From: Melastoma dodecandrum | Lineage: Eukaryota; Streptophyta; Magnoliopsida; Myrtales; Melastomataceae | Assembly (NCBI GenBank): GCA_029817715.1 | Contig: JARUPY010000154.1 | Location: 3,561,501-3,625,500, forward strand | DNA: 64,000 nucleotides | Direction: 5' to 3' | Shown: one piece after another, positions 25,306 through 34,369 of the stretch | Layout: each line of letters opens with the position of its first letter | Numbering within the stretch: position 1 is the first letter of the stretch | Notes under the pieces: model-generated | What the model was told of the DNA's origin: nothing | Seen by the model: only the letters and a program-made list of their open reading frames with translations | Database searches by the model: none | Program-made: the position numbers and the translations under genes

Positions 25306-25733
25306 TGTTGGATCTCGACTTAGCGTTGAACAAGGCGAACGCTATTCTTTAAGCGGACTTCGAACTCCTAAGCTCGGAAGAAGAGGAAGTGAAACACTAT
25401 CACTTGAAGCCAACACTCCACTACTTTAAATACTTGGATTCTTGGATGATTGGATTACAAATGAGGACCATTCCCTATTTATACTAGTTGGCCTCCTAAA
25501 CCTACGGCTAAGATTATTTCACATGTACGGCTAGGATCGTTCATCTAGAACCTTCTATACTCTTCCTAGAAACTTCTATCCTATTCTAAGCTTCTAATAT
25601 ATTATTTATCTAGAAACTTACTAGATTATTCTAGAACTTTCTAGTACCTTCGAGGACCTTTGAACTTACCGGATTATTCTAGAACTTTCTAGTACCTTCT
25701 AGAACCTTTGAAAGTAGTTGTTGATCTTTAACA
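25306..25733 (-). repeat. 3' LTR of the Copia element
   Basis: 428 bp, collinear with 28744-29171 with 12 substitutions and no indel. It carries the same heat-shock-element cluster (25548-25712) and TATA word (25483-25476) on the element strand. This copy could therefore drive read-out transcription leftward into the LARD flank. Confidence 0.93.
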
Positions 25734-25744
25734 CTCCCCCTCAA
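25734..25744 (-). other. Polypurine tract of the Copia element
   Basis: TTGAGGGGGAG on the minus strand directly before the 3' LTR start TGTTAAAG. Confidence 0.75.
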
Positions 25745-25763
25745 CGACTACTTTCTCTTTTTA

Positions 25764-28544
25764 TCATACCGAGTTGTACTCGAAATTCCTCGGGCGACGA
25801 GACGAGCCTTGTATCTCATCTGAACCATCTGTGCGAGTATTCACCTTATAGAGCCACTTGCAAAGTGTGGGTCTTACCTCGCTAGATTTTGGAACCAAAT
25901 CCCAAGTTTGATTCTCCTCTAATGCTTTAATCTCTTCTCTCATCGCTTCTTGGCATACCTTGTCCTTCGACGCTTCTTTAAAGGTCGATGGCTCTTGTGG
26001 ATTGACATCTTCAGCAAGAGCTGCATCTATGTATCTTGCTGGAGGTCTTCGTTGCCTTGTGGACCTCCTCAGTGGTGTTATCCCGTCACCTGTTTCTTCT
26101 TCCGCTGCATTCTCTTGAGAGGACCTCCGGTACACTCCAGTTTGCCAAGGTCTCTCTTCTTCTGTGTCATTATTCCCTGTTATAGTGGGTCCTTCATCAG
26201 TCTCCTCAATGGTTGGTTTTAGGGTTATTTGCTCCCCATGTTTCAATTGAGCTTCTTCTTCTGGTTCCTTTGAAGGCAGCCACCAGGAAGTTGCTTCATC
26301 AAAGACGATGTTCCTTGATACAATGCACTTGTTAGTCATAGGATCGCAGCATCTCCATCCTTTTCTCTCTGTATCGTATCCTAGGAAGATGCACTTGGTC
26401 GCCTTTTTGTCGAACTTACTTCGTAGGTGGTTAGGGATGAAGACATAGCAGACGCACCCAAATACCCGAAAGTGACTCACTGTAGGCTTCATTTTCCAGA
26501 GTAGCTCGAATGGTGTCTTGAACTCAAGGCGAGCTTGGGGTAGCCTGTTTGCAACATCTGCAGCCGTCTTCATGCACTCTGCCCAATATCTTCCTGGGAC
26601 ATTTCTGGCGTGCAACATGCTTCTGCATACTTCTGCAAGATGTCTATTCTTCCTTTCTGCCACACCGTTCTGCTGTGGCGTGTGGGGACAAGTCCATTGT
26701 CGTCTTATGTTGTTCGCCCTCAGGTATTCTATAAACTCCCGAGAGGTATATTCTCCCCCGTTGTCAGTACGTAGGTACTTCACCTTCGTCTGCAAATCGC
26801 TCTCTGCCTTGATCTTGAACTCTATGAATTTTTGTAGGGCTTCTGACTTGTCTTTCATGAAGTATACCCAGACATACCTTGAGTAGTCGTCGATGAAGGT
26901 TACCATGTATCTGTAGCCTCCTATTGATGGATGCTTCACTGGACCGAACACGTCAGAGTGAATCAGCTGCAGTGGTTCTTCGGCCCTATACTTGGAGTCT
27001 TTGTACGGTAACTGATGTGCTTTACCGTACTGGCAGCGAGCACATATATTGTTAACATTCACCTCCAGCTGTGGAAGGCCTTTCAGCATTTCCTTGTTCA
27101 TCATTACCTTCAATTTGTGGTAGCCAACGTGCCCAAGTCTCTCATGCCATAGGTCAGCCGTCTCGTTTTTCTTTACTTTGTCTATGTATGCCGATTCTGC
27201 AGACATAACATAGACGGAGTTTACCTTCCGTCCTTCCATGAATGGCGTTCCTGAAAACTTTAGCTCGTGGTAGACCTTGACGTCATCAGGCTCGAACACC
27301 ACGAAATTGCCGGGGGCTGTTAGTTGCGCTACTGACAGAAGATTCTTCTTTATTCCAGGGACATGATAGACTCCTTGTAGTTGCACCTTGTTGGAACTGT
27401 CATCGGTGGCTATAATAGTCTTCCCGACATGAGCAATGGGTAGTCTAGAGTTGTTGGCGGTGACGACGACTCGTTGGCCTTTATATTCTGACAACTCCTA
27501 CAGCTTCTCCTCGTCACCTGTCATATGGTTGGAGCACCCCGAGTCAAATATCCAGTTCTCTGCATAGTTCACAGAGTTATTGTGAACTACTGCAAGAGCC
27601 TGGTCTTCCAACAACTGCTCTTCTTCCATCACGGCGAGAGATGCTTCAAGGTTCCACTCTTCTTCAGATTTGTCTCCGTCTTGATTGCTTGATGTGGCAG
27701 CATTTCCTTGTACGTTTTTCTTCTTGAACCAACAGTCTCGGGCGTAATGCCCCTTCTTACCACAGTTGAAGCATTCTGCATCCTTCCGTTGAGCCGGTTT
27801 GCCTACTCTCTTCTGTTGTTGTGGTCTATTCGATTGCTGCTCACGTCGCTCACTTCTACTGCCTTGTGGGAATCTTCTCTCCTCACTCCTTTTATTCTTA
27901 GTATAGCTTCTTCCCCTATTACTATATAACGCTTCATCTTCATTTTTTAAGGTTATGCCTGCCAATTGTTTTGCTAGCGTCTCCTGATTAGCTAGCAAAT
28001 TTTCCAGGTCTTCTAGCGATGGCGGCGTGGGCCATCCTTGCACCGCCGCAATAAATCCCCTATATTCTGGCCTTAAGCCATGGATAATAATCCTCCTCAT
28101 CCTATCATCGCTAATCCTGGATCCTGTGTCTAACTCTGATATCTCCCGGCAAATAGACTTTACTTTTGTAAAGAATTGGTTAATTCCTAAATCTCCTTGT
28201 CTAACTGCTCGCAAGTTATTCTCTAGCAACTGTAGTCTCATATCATTCTTCTTAGAGAACCTAGTCGCTAGTATATCCTAGGCATCTTTTGGAGTAGTGG
28301 CGTACCTTATATGCTCCAGCATTTCCTGCTCTATAGTAGTCTTTATGGCGAACATGGCCTTCCCTGCCTTAATTCGCCATTTCCTCAAAGCGACAGCATC
28401 TTCCTCCGGTGGGGTTGTCTCACTTTCGCCAATAATCTCCCAAAGATCTTGGCCTTGAAGATAGGACTCCATGCACGTTTTCCACGTGCTATAATTCTGG
28501 TTGTTTAATTTCTTCAGCATGCCGACAGTGTTGAATTCCGTCAT
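25764..28544 (-). pseudogene. Copia gag-protease-integrase polyprotein gene, two in-frame stops and truncated RT
   Basis: One reading frame from ATG 28544 to 25764. The gag part has WKTCMESYLQGQDLWEIIG and the zinc knuckle CFNCGKKGHYARDC. The protease site is WIFDSGCSNHMTG. GAG-pre-integrase is [14 protein letters not shown] plus [11 protein letters not shown]. The integrase catalytic triad sits in [19 protein letters not shown] and [13 protein letters not shown]. The frame is broken at 28280-28278 (TAG in PKDA*DILATRFSKK, where relatives have Trp) and at 27500-27498 (TAG in GDEEKL*ELSEYKG, most simply a former Gln). After WLYKV the RT domain loses frame and is joined to terminal sequence near the polypurine tract, so RT catalytic motifs and RNase H are absent. 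Confidence 0.93.
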
Positions 28545-28728
28545 ACCGATCTCGACTTCTGGAAGCGTAGCCTGGTCCCCGACCTATGCCCGACGCAATC
28601 CCAGATTGCAGCTTCCTCGGTAGAACTTCGGCGGTATTTTGACAGAACCTCTGCTATACGTCTGCAGAACCTCCGCTGGACTTCGGCAGAACCTTTGCCG
28701 GACTTCGGCACCTGGACCCCAACCGCCT
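28545..28728 (-). other. Copia leader with short imperfect repeats
   Basis: Between the primer site and gag, words like gacttcggcagaacct recur several times in variant form. Leader repeats of this kind do not code. They may be packaging or spacing sequence, but the sequence does not show which. Confidence 0.4.
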
Positions 28729-28729
28729 G

Positions 28730-28741
28730 GCTCTGATACCA
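28730..28741 (-). other. Primer binding site of the Copia element (initiator-Met tRNA)
   Basis: TGGTATCAGAGC on the minus strand, two bases from the LTR. It is an exact match to the widespread plant initiator-methionine tRNA primer site. Confidence 0.93.
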
Positions 28742-28913
28742 AATGTTGGATCTCGACGTAGCGTTGAACAAGGCGAACGCTAGTCTTTGAGCGGACTTCG
28801 AACTCCTAAGCTCGGAAGAAGAGGAAGTGAAACACTATCACTTGAAGCCAACACTCCACTACTTCAAATACTTTGATTCTTGGATGATTGAATTACAAAT
28901 GAGGACCCTTCCC

Positions 28914-28921
28914 TATTTATA
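28914..28921 (-). promoter_or_regulatory. TATA box of the Copia 5' LTR
   Basis: TATAAATA on the element strand, about 65 bases downstream of the nearest heat-shock-element dimer. It is also conserved in the other LTR at 25483-25476. Confidence 0.65.
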
Positions 28922-28985
28922 CTAGTTGGCCTCCTAAATCTATGGCTAAGATTATTTCACATGTACGGCTAGGATCGTTCATCTA

Positions 28986-29150
28986 GAACCTTCTATACTC
29001 TTCCTAGAAACTTCTATCCTATTCTAAGCTTCTAATCTATTATTTATCTACAAAATTACTAGATTATTCTAGAACTTTCTAGTACCTTCGAGGACCTTTG
29101 AACTTACCGGATTATTCTAGAACTTTCTAGTACCTTCTAGAACCTTTGAA
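28986..29150 (-). promoter_or_regulatory. Heat-shock-element cluster in the Copia LTR U3
   Basis: Two perfect three-unit elements TTCtaGAActTTC lie at 29067-29079 and 29115-29127. A third, TTCtaGAAccTTtGAA with one mismatch, lies at 29135-29150. GAAccTTC (28986-28993) and GAAacTTC (29007-29014) are further dimers. All are upstream of the TATA word on the element strand, and all recur in the other LTR (25548-25712). The nTTCnnGAAnnTTCn pattern is the canonical heat-shock-factor site, and such sites make the ONSEN Copia family heat-inducible. Confidence 0.75.
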
Positions 29151-29176
29151 AGTAGTTGTTGATCTTTAACATATCC

Positions 29177-30460
29177 ATCACAATGCATTAACCAACCGTT
29201 ATATTCCTCTTATGTTTTTGTCAGTTATGGAAGCCGCCTTCGAACTACTCACGCTAAGTTTCGAGCAATGGATTCTCTCTTGGGACTGGCGAAGCATATC
29301 GGCCAGAAAACATCCCCGCTTCCTTCTTCAAAAAGCGATTCAAAACTAAGGGGGAAAAGCAAATGCTGTAATCACAATTGCATTGGCCAGTGCTTTGGAT
29401 CTAATTCGAAGTGCATTTTCAGCCTTATTCTTGCCTTTACTTCCTTCTGGTCAAAAGGAAATGAAAAATTTGATTGGTTTTAATTTTCAGCTTTTTCACT
29501 AGAGAGTGTGAAATTTCGCGACCGAGGCCGGTGGTCACGGCATGCGACTGAGTGTGTCGGTGTGATTGCCTGCAGCTGGGCTCGCACCTTCCTCCTAAGG
29601 GAATATGTTCTCCCTCTTAATTGCTTTTCTATATGGATTGGTATATTAATTCGATCAAATTTGGGACAAGAGATTCCCACTAATGTTAGCACACCCTCTT
29701 TGACCATCAAAACTAAGGTTCTTACACAATTCTCGAAAGGGCGAAAGTATAATAATGTCTTCCGTGTCGATGGATGGGAGTCCGACAAGTTCAGGAATGG
29801 GATAGCGTCCATCGCCACGAACGTACGGGATAACCACAGAGATAGAATCATCCCACACGCTCACAAATGCAGTTACTCGGTAGCTCTAGTGGTGCTGCAC
29901 ATTAGAATCGTTACCGAAATCTCGACATTTCCTTTTATCCCCCTAACCCGGAAAACCCTAACGGTCGCCTTCGCAACCTCGACGGTTGCAGGGTCAACAG
30001 CATTTTCTAATGGAGGAACGATGGTGGACATTCACCCACCCACCACAAGGAAAAAAAATTCAAGCTAAACAAGATTAACGATCAAGATTTAGTTACCGCT
30101 GATTCGTCAGTATCATTTACGAGTACGGGAAAAGGGAAACCAACCCCGAATCAGACACACTTCCTAATCTCAACCTTCTTTGACATTCACATTCTGGAAT
30201 TCCCAAAAGTCAACTCTCTTGCCAAACCCCCCCAAAAAATATATATATATATACTTCTCGAATCGAAGAAGAAAAACAATAGAAAAAAGGGCAGCGAGGT
30301 TTTCCAAAAGGTTGACCTTCGAGAAATCAGCACACTGATTAAGTGCCAATAATTTAATATACTTCATTAGACCATGGACTCAATAATCATCACTATTATT
30401 ATCAAGTAAGGTATCGTGTTAAGAGTAGCTGCGATGACTTAGGAAGGGAGACGTTGATTG
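29177..30460. other. Intergenic DNA between the Copia element and the MYB gene
   Basis: About 1.3 kb without a supportable gene. Open frames at 29508-30068 (+) and 29480-29851 (-) overlap each other and show no recognisable family or splice structure. There is a small (AT)n run at 30240-30252. Confidence 0.4.
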
Positions 30461-30463
30461 GTC

Positions 30464-30566
30464 CACGTGTAGAGAAGGGGGGAGATAGGGGGGTAGTGAC
30501 ACGGCCCACTCACGTCTGGAATAATACGGTTTTTTGGCTACATGCCTGTCAAAGTCAAAGGGTCAA
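30464..30566 (+). promoter_or_regulatory. G-box/ABRE and triple W-box upstream of the MYB gene
   Basis: CCACGTGT (core CACGTG 30464-30469) is a strong ABRE/G-box. Three GTCAA cores (TTGAC on the minus strand) sit at 30548-30552, 30554-30558 and 30562-30566. On that strand they read TTTGACC, TTTGACT and TTTGACA, a tight W-box cluster of the kind bound by WRKY factors. The cluster is about 330 bases upstream of the ATG. Confidence 0.5.
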
Positions 30567-30796
30567 AGTCCGAATATTATTACATCCTCACATTCGCTGA
30601 CAACGACGACAACCCGAAGAAACAAGACAGGATTTATCAAAATTGTAATTTAAGTTAGACAAAACGATTCGAAAGATGGGAGTGTAAAAGTCGCTTTCAG
30701 CGCTTGCCCAACCCACAAATTCAATTATTTTATTCGTGAAAACATCATTAGTTCATCCATTTGTTTCCCCTATGTCATCGTCGTCGTCATCAGCTA

Positions 30797-30806
30797 TATA
30801 TAAATA
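30797..30806 (+). promoter_or_regulatory. TATA box of the MYB gene
   Basis: TATATAAATA, 89 bases upstream of the chosen ATG. The next ATG downstream, 30895, starts the frame that carries the MYB repeats. Confidence 0.6.
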
Positions 30807-30894
30807 AACCACATATACTTCATTCAAGAACCAGCCATCCGTCCTTGCTGCAGATCATAGCCGCCGGCTGTATTCGCGAAGAAGCCCGAGGAGT

Positions 30895-31900
30895 ATGGAG
30901 ATGGGATTCCAAGGATACGAGTCGGAGCTTCATGTCTGCGAGGAAGGAACGGTGGTCGTCGACGATGTCCGGAAAGGCTCTTGGACCGACGATGAGGATG
31001 CCTTGCTCTTCGACTACGTGACGTTATATGGCGAAGGCCGGTGGAATTCCGTTGCTGTGAACACGGGTCGGTTGGCATGAGAATGAGCGAGATGTATTGG
31101 ACACGTTGGGTGATCACTCGACGACTGATGTTTTTCGGTTTTGTATTGTACATGCAGGGCTGAAGAGGACGGGGAAAAGCTGTCGGTTGAGATGGTTGAA
31201 TTACTTGCGGCCGAATCTCCGGCGAGGAAATATCACGCTCGAGGAGCAACTGATGATTCTCAAGCTCCACTGCCGATGGGGAAACCGGTACTATTGTATT
31301 TCTGAGATAACATGAACTTCTTTTTGTATGATTCATATCTGGGGATGCAATAATGGAGTTTTCTGGGGTTATATATGAAGGTGGTCAAAAATCGCGAGCC
31401 AAATTCCCGGAAGGACGGACAACGAGATAAAGAACTACTGGAGGACTAGGGTTCAGAAGCAGGCGAAACATCTCAAGTGTGATGTCAACAGCCAGCAATT
31501 CAGGGATATGTTGAACGACGTGTTCATCCCTCGCCTGGTGGAGAAGATTAATGCTTCGAAGGCCAACTCAGGAGAGATGCTGGTGCAGGAGGCATCTGCA
31601 GGCGGTGTCTCCCCCGAATCATGGGACACGCATGTTTCTCCATTATCCAGCCTGACTGAGAATACTTATAGTGGCATATCAGTCCACGACTGCATCGAAA
31701 GCACCTGGCCGGAATTCGAGGCACCGAGCTGGTATATGGATGCTGTGCCAGCCACAACGGGTCCAGCTGGAACGCATTTCGCCGAACAAAGCATCATTAG
31801 CCACCAGTTAGATGTCGGCCCGGACCAATCATTCGATATCGAGACGTGGAATGAGGAGAGTTTAAGGTTGTTGAGTCAGCAACTCTTCGAAGAGTATTAA
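30895..31900 (+). CDS. R2R3-MYB transcription factor, subgroup 20-like, 273 aa, 3 exons
   Basis: Exons 30895-31066, 31158-31287 and 31381-31900, at the standard R2R3-MYB intron positions (split Gly before LKRTGKSC, split Arg before WSKIA). R2 (about residues 25-75) runs from [12 protein letters not shown] to [11 protein letters not shown]3 (about 78-125) runs from [16 protein letters not shown] to [13 protein letters not shown], with Ile replacing the first Trp as is normal. The segment after the repeats, [14 protein letters not shown] and FIPRLVEKI, matches the WxPRL-type motif of subgroup 20 (MYB2/62/78/108/112/116), which regulates drought, phosphate, salt and senescence responses. The C-terminal half is acidic and ends [12 protein letters not shown], a plausible activation region. 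W-boxes and an ABRE upstream fit stress control. Confidence 0.93.
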
Positions 31901-34369
31901 ATCATTGTAGTGAACGAGCTCACATCAATATCATCTCGATCTTCTTTAGTTCCACACTCTACCTCACCGCATACACACTCCTCCCTTGGACAACGGTCGA
32001 TCTCGTACCTCGTCCGACACCACCGGTCGTGTCTGGAATCGGAAGTGTTTTACCGAGACACGGTTCGAATACTAGTGGGGTTGGGGTTGGAAATATTTCA
32101 TCTGGGTGTTTGAAATTCAGACCAAATGTGTGAAACCTTGGACCAAGAAAAGGGGAGTCCAAAAAAGGATGAAAAGTTCCATTGGTTGGAGGGTCATAAA
32201 ATACAATGATTATAGCATTAAAAATGTGGTCTACATCTTCTACTTTCTTGACAGGGTCTAATGGTAGTTAAACATAAACCTACGACCGAAGAAGTATAGT
32301 TATTTGATTGGTGTAGTTTAGTGTGTGGGCGAGTCATTAAGGCCAACTGAGTGGGCTTTGTCAACCTCCCAAATATGAAATCAACCGCCGTCGTCCTTTT
32401 GGTTTTCTCTTTAGTTATTCAGTATCATAGTCTTCTTCGACACGGATTTGGAAACATCTCTTGGTCAATGGTGTTCCCTCGTTTTTCCTCCCTACCAAAC
32501 AAACAAGGGAGAAAGTAGACGAGTCACGGGTCGGTCTTATAGTTCCACTCATGTATTTGAAATGTTTGTGACCATATTATGATGGATCGTGTGTATGCGT
32601 GTGATTATGTAATTAGTCCAATACCACATAGTCGAGGCCTTAACATGACCAATCATGGGCTGCTTACAATAAACCCATTACCAACCAGATCGAACATCAG
32701 ATTTGCCCATGAAAATAAGAAAAAAAAAAGGAGAAAGGGGTGAGGGGTGGGAGACAGATAACTCGTGGCAAACAAAGCAATTCTGCAGAAATCAACTAGG
32801 AAAGGAACATGCAATTGAAGTTATGGCATGAACATGAAGCCGGGTTTTAGCTTCAGCGTAAACTTAATCCTGCATTTCTCGCACTTTGCGATTATTAAAG
32901 ACTGACGGCGAATGACTGCTTGACACCCCCTTCCCGCTCCCTCACATTATCATGGCCAAATGTCACGGCCATCAAACTTCCAGCTCCGAGAAGTGTCATC
33001 CCTCTCTCTGGGGTAACCAGGATCGGGTACCGATGTCGTCGTCCCGCATGCCTGTCTCGAAGTGGCGAGCTTGTGATTGCGGCCTTCCTCGGGTTTGTTG
33101 CCGAGAAGGAAATCGTCCTGGTCGCGGAAGGAGCGAGACTTGAGCAGCGCTTCAAATAGCAAAACCAAGGAAGCCATACTACGAGGACACACGAGCGAAC
33201 ATCAAAACCGTGGGACCAAGAGCATTATTTATATCCCGGTTGTGATGTTGAACAAAGGAACAAGAAAAGTTACAAGGTTCATCCAAATCTTGCCATGCAA
33301 AGAGTGGAAGATAAAGAGTTGGTGAGACTAAAAATCGTGTGTGGAGATAGTCAATGAAGGGGTTGAACAGCATTCTTGCATGATCTTCCTTATCTCCTCT
33401 CGCATGTTTTACCTGCCCGAATTACCTTCTTCTTTTTCTTTCTTTTATTTAAAATTACTCCCATAGCATCAATTTCAATCATTTGTAAAAAAGAAAAGAG
33501 GTGATTAGTTAAAATCTCTCTTCTTTCTTTTTTAAAAAAGATAGAAAAAATTGTTTTTTATAGTTACTAATACAGTAAGTTCCGCGTCATCATCTCAAAA
33601 GCTAGTTTGAGAGGTGGAAGTGGCCTCTCAAGTGACCTCCCTCCTTGTATATTAGCCGAATAGACTCTTCTCACCCGATGTGGGACTCCTCGACTATATA
33701 TAAGGTACGTACCAATATTGGTAAACCCCGTGTCAGCAGCCTCGGACAACACCCATCATTTTCACTTACCACTTTTGACCGACACTCCCCCCCACCCCCA
33801 CCAAGATTTCATTTTCTCACCTAATTTACAATTTCTTTCACAAAAAGTTCTTCTAATCCTGAAACATTACCCGACCCTGGACATATTGATAAGGGTCATG
33901 AACGGTTGGTGAAAAATCAAGGATAGATGATGAAGTCGTAAGTTTGCATCCTCCGCAATGATTCAAGGGGATAGATTTCCCTTCTAAGAAGTTCGAGAGG
34001 TTGAAGTTAACTCACTAACTGAAGTTTTTGAGTCACTTGACCTGTACTTCAAACCTTCGGACAAAAGGTAAAGATAATGTAAGAAATCTTTCATCTAGTT
34101 GACTACAATCGACATCTTTCGAACAATGTACTTATAATCACATGAATAAAATATTAGACCAGTATTTAAGTACAAGGGCTTTTCTAAGAACACAAGATAA
34201 CTTAAAAGAGCTAATTAACTTCCTCTCACCCAACATGGAACCAAAGGAAGAATCAATGAAGACCCCATTCCTCTAGACTTAAACCCTCCCTTGGTGAGGT
34301 TCCAAAGGTTCAAAGAATTGGCGTATTCCAATCAATCACACTAATGATGATGATGATGATCATAAATAT
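31901..34369. other. Intergenic DNA between the MYB and GA2ox genes
   Basis: About 2.5 kb. Overlapping frames on both strands at 32895-33192 show no family similarity. A stretch at about 33590-33715 containing 'ctctcaagtgacctccctcc' and 'cccgatgtgggactcctcga' followed by tatatataa reads like a dispersed plant repeat, but I have no second copy here. A short (ATG)n-like run lies at 34345-34360. Confidence 0.4.

Larger units (their letters stand above)
25306..29171 (-). mobile_element. Ty1/Copia LTR retrotransposon, internally deleted, 3.9 kb
   Basis: Two 428-bp LTRs (25306-25733 and 28744-29171) start TGTT and end AACA. They are flanked by the 5-bp duplication tatcc (25301-25305 and 29172-29176). 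Minus orientation is shown by the initiator-Met primer site at 28741-28730 and the polypurine tract at 25744-25734. Inside is one gag-protease-integrase frame with two stop codons. Reverse transcriptase is cut off just after its N-terminus and RNase H is missing. Twelve substitutions between the LTRs make this insertion clearly older than the LARD 280 bases away. It cannot move on its own. Confidence 0.95.
28744..29171 (-). repeat. 5' LTR of the Copia element
   Basis: In element orientation it begins TGTTAAAGATC, has a heat-shock-element cluster in the first 190 bases, TATAAATA at 28921-28914, and ends GATCCAACA. This order matches a U3 promoter with upstream activator sites. Confidence 0.93.

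Noticed and set aside
11349..29171. Copia and LARD as one nested composite element
   Set aside because: Each has its own LTR pair and its own distinct 5-bp target duplication, and 274 bases of other DNA separate them.
29508..30068. 186-codon plus-strand frame
   Set aside because: No recognisable domain, no splice partners, and a competing minus-strand frame over the same bases.
32895..33192. Four overlapping frames on both strands
   Set aside because: GC-rich stretch open by chance. None resembles a known family.
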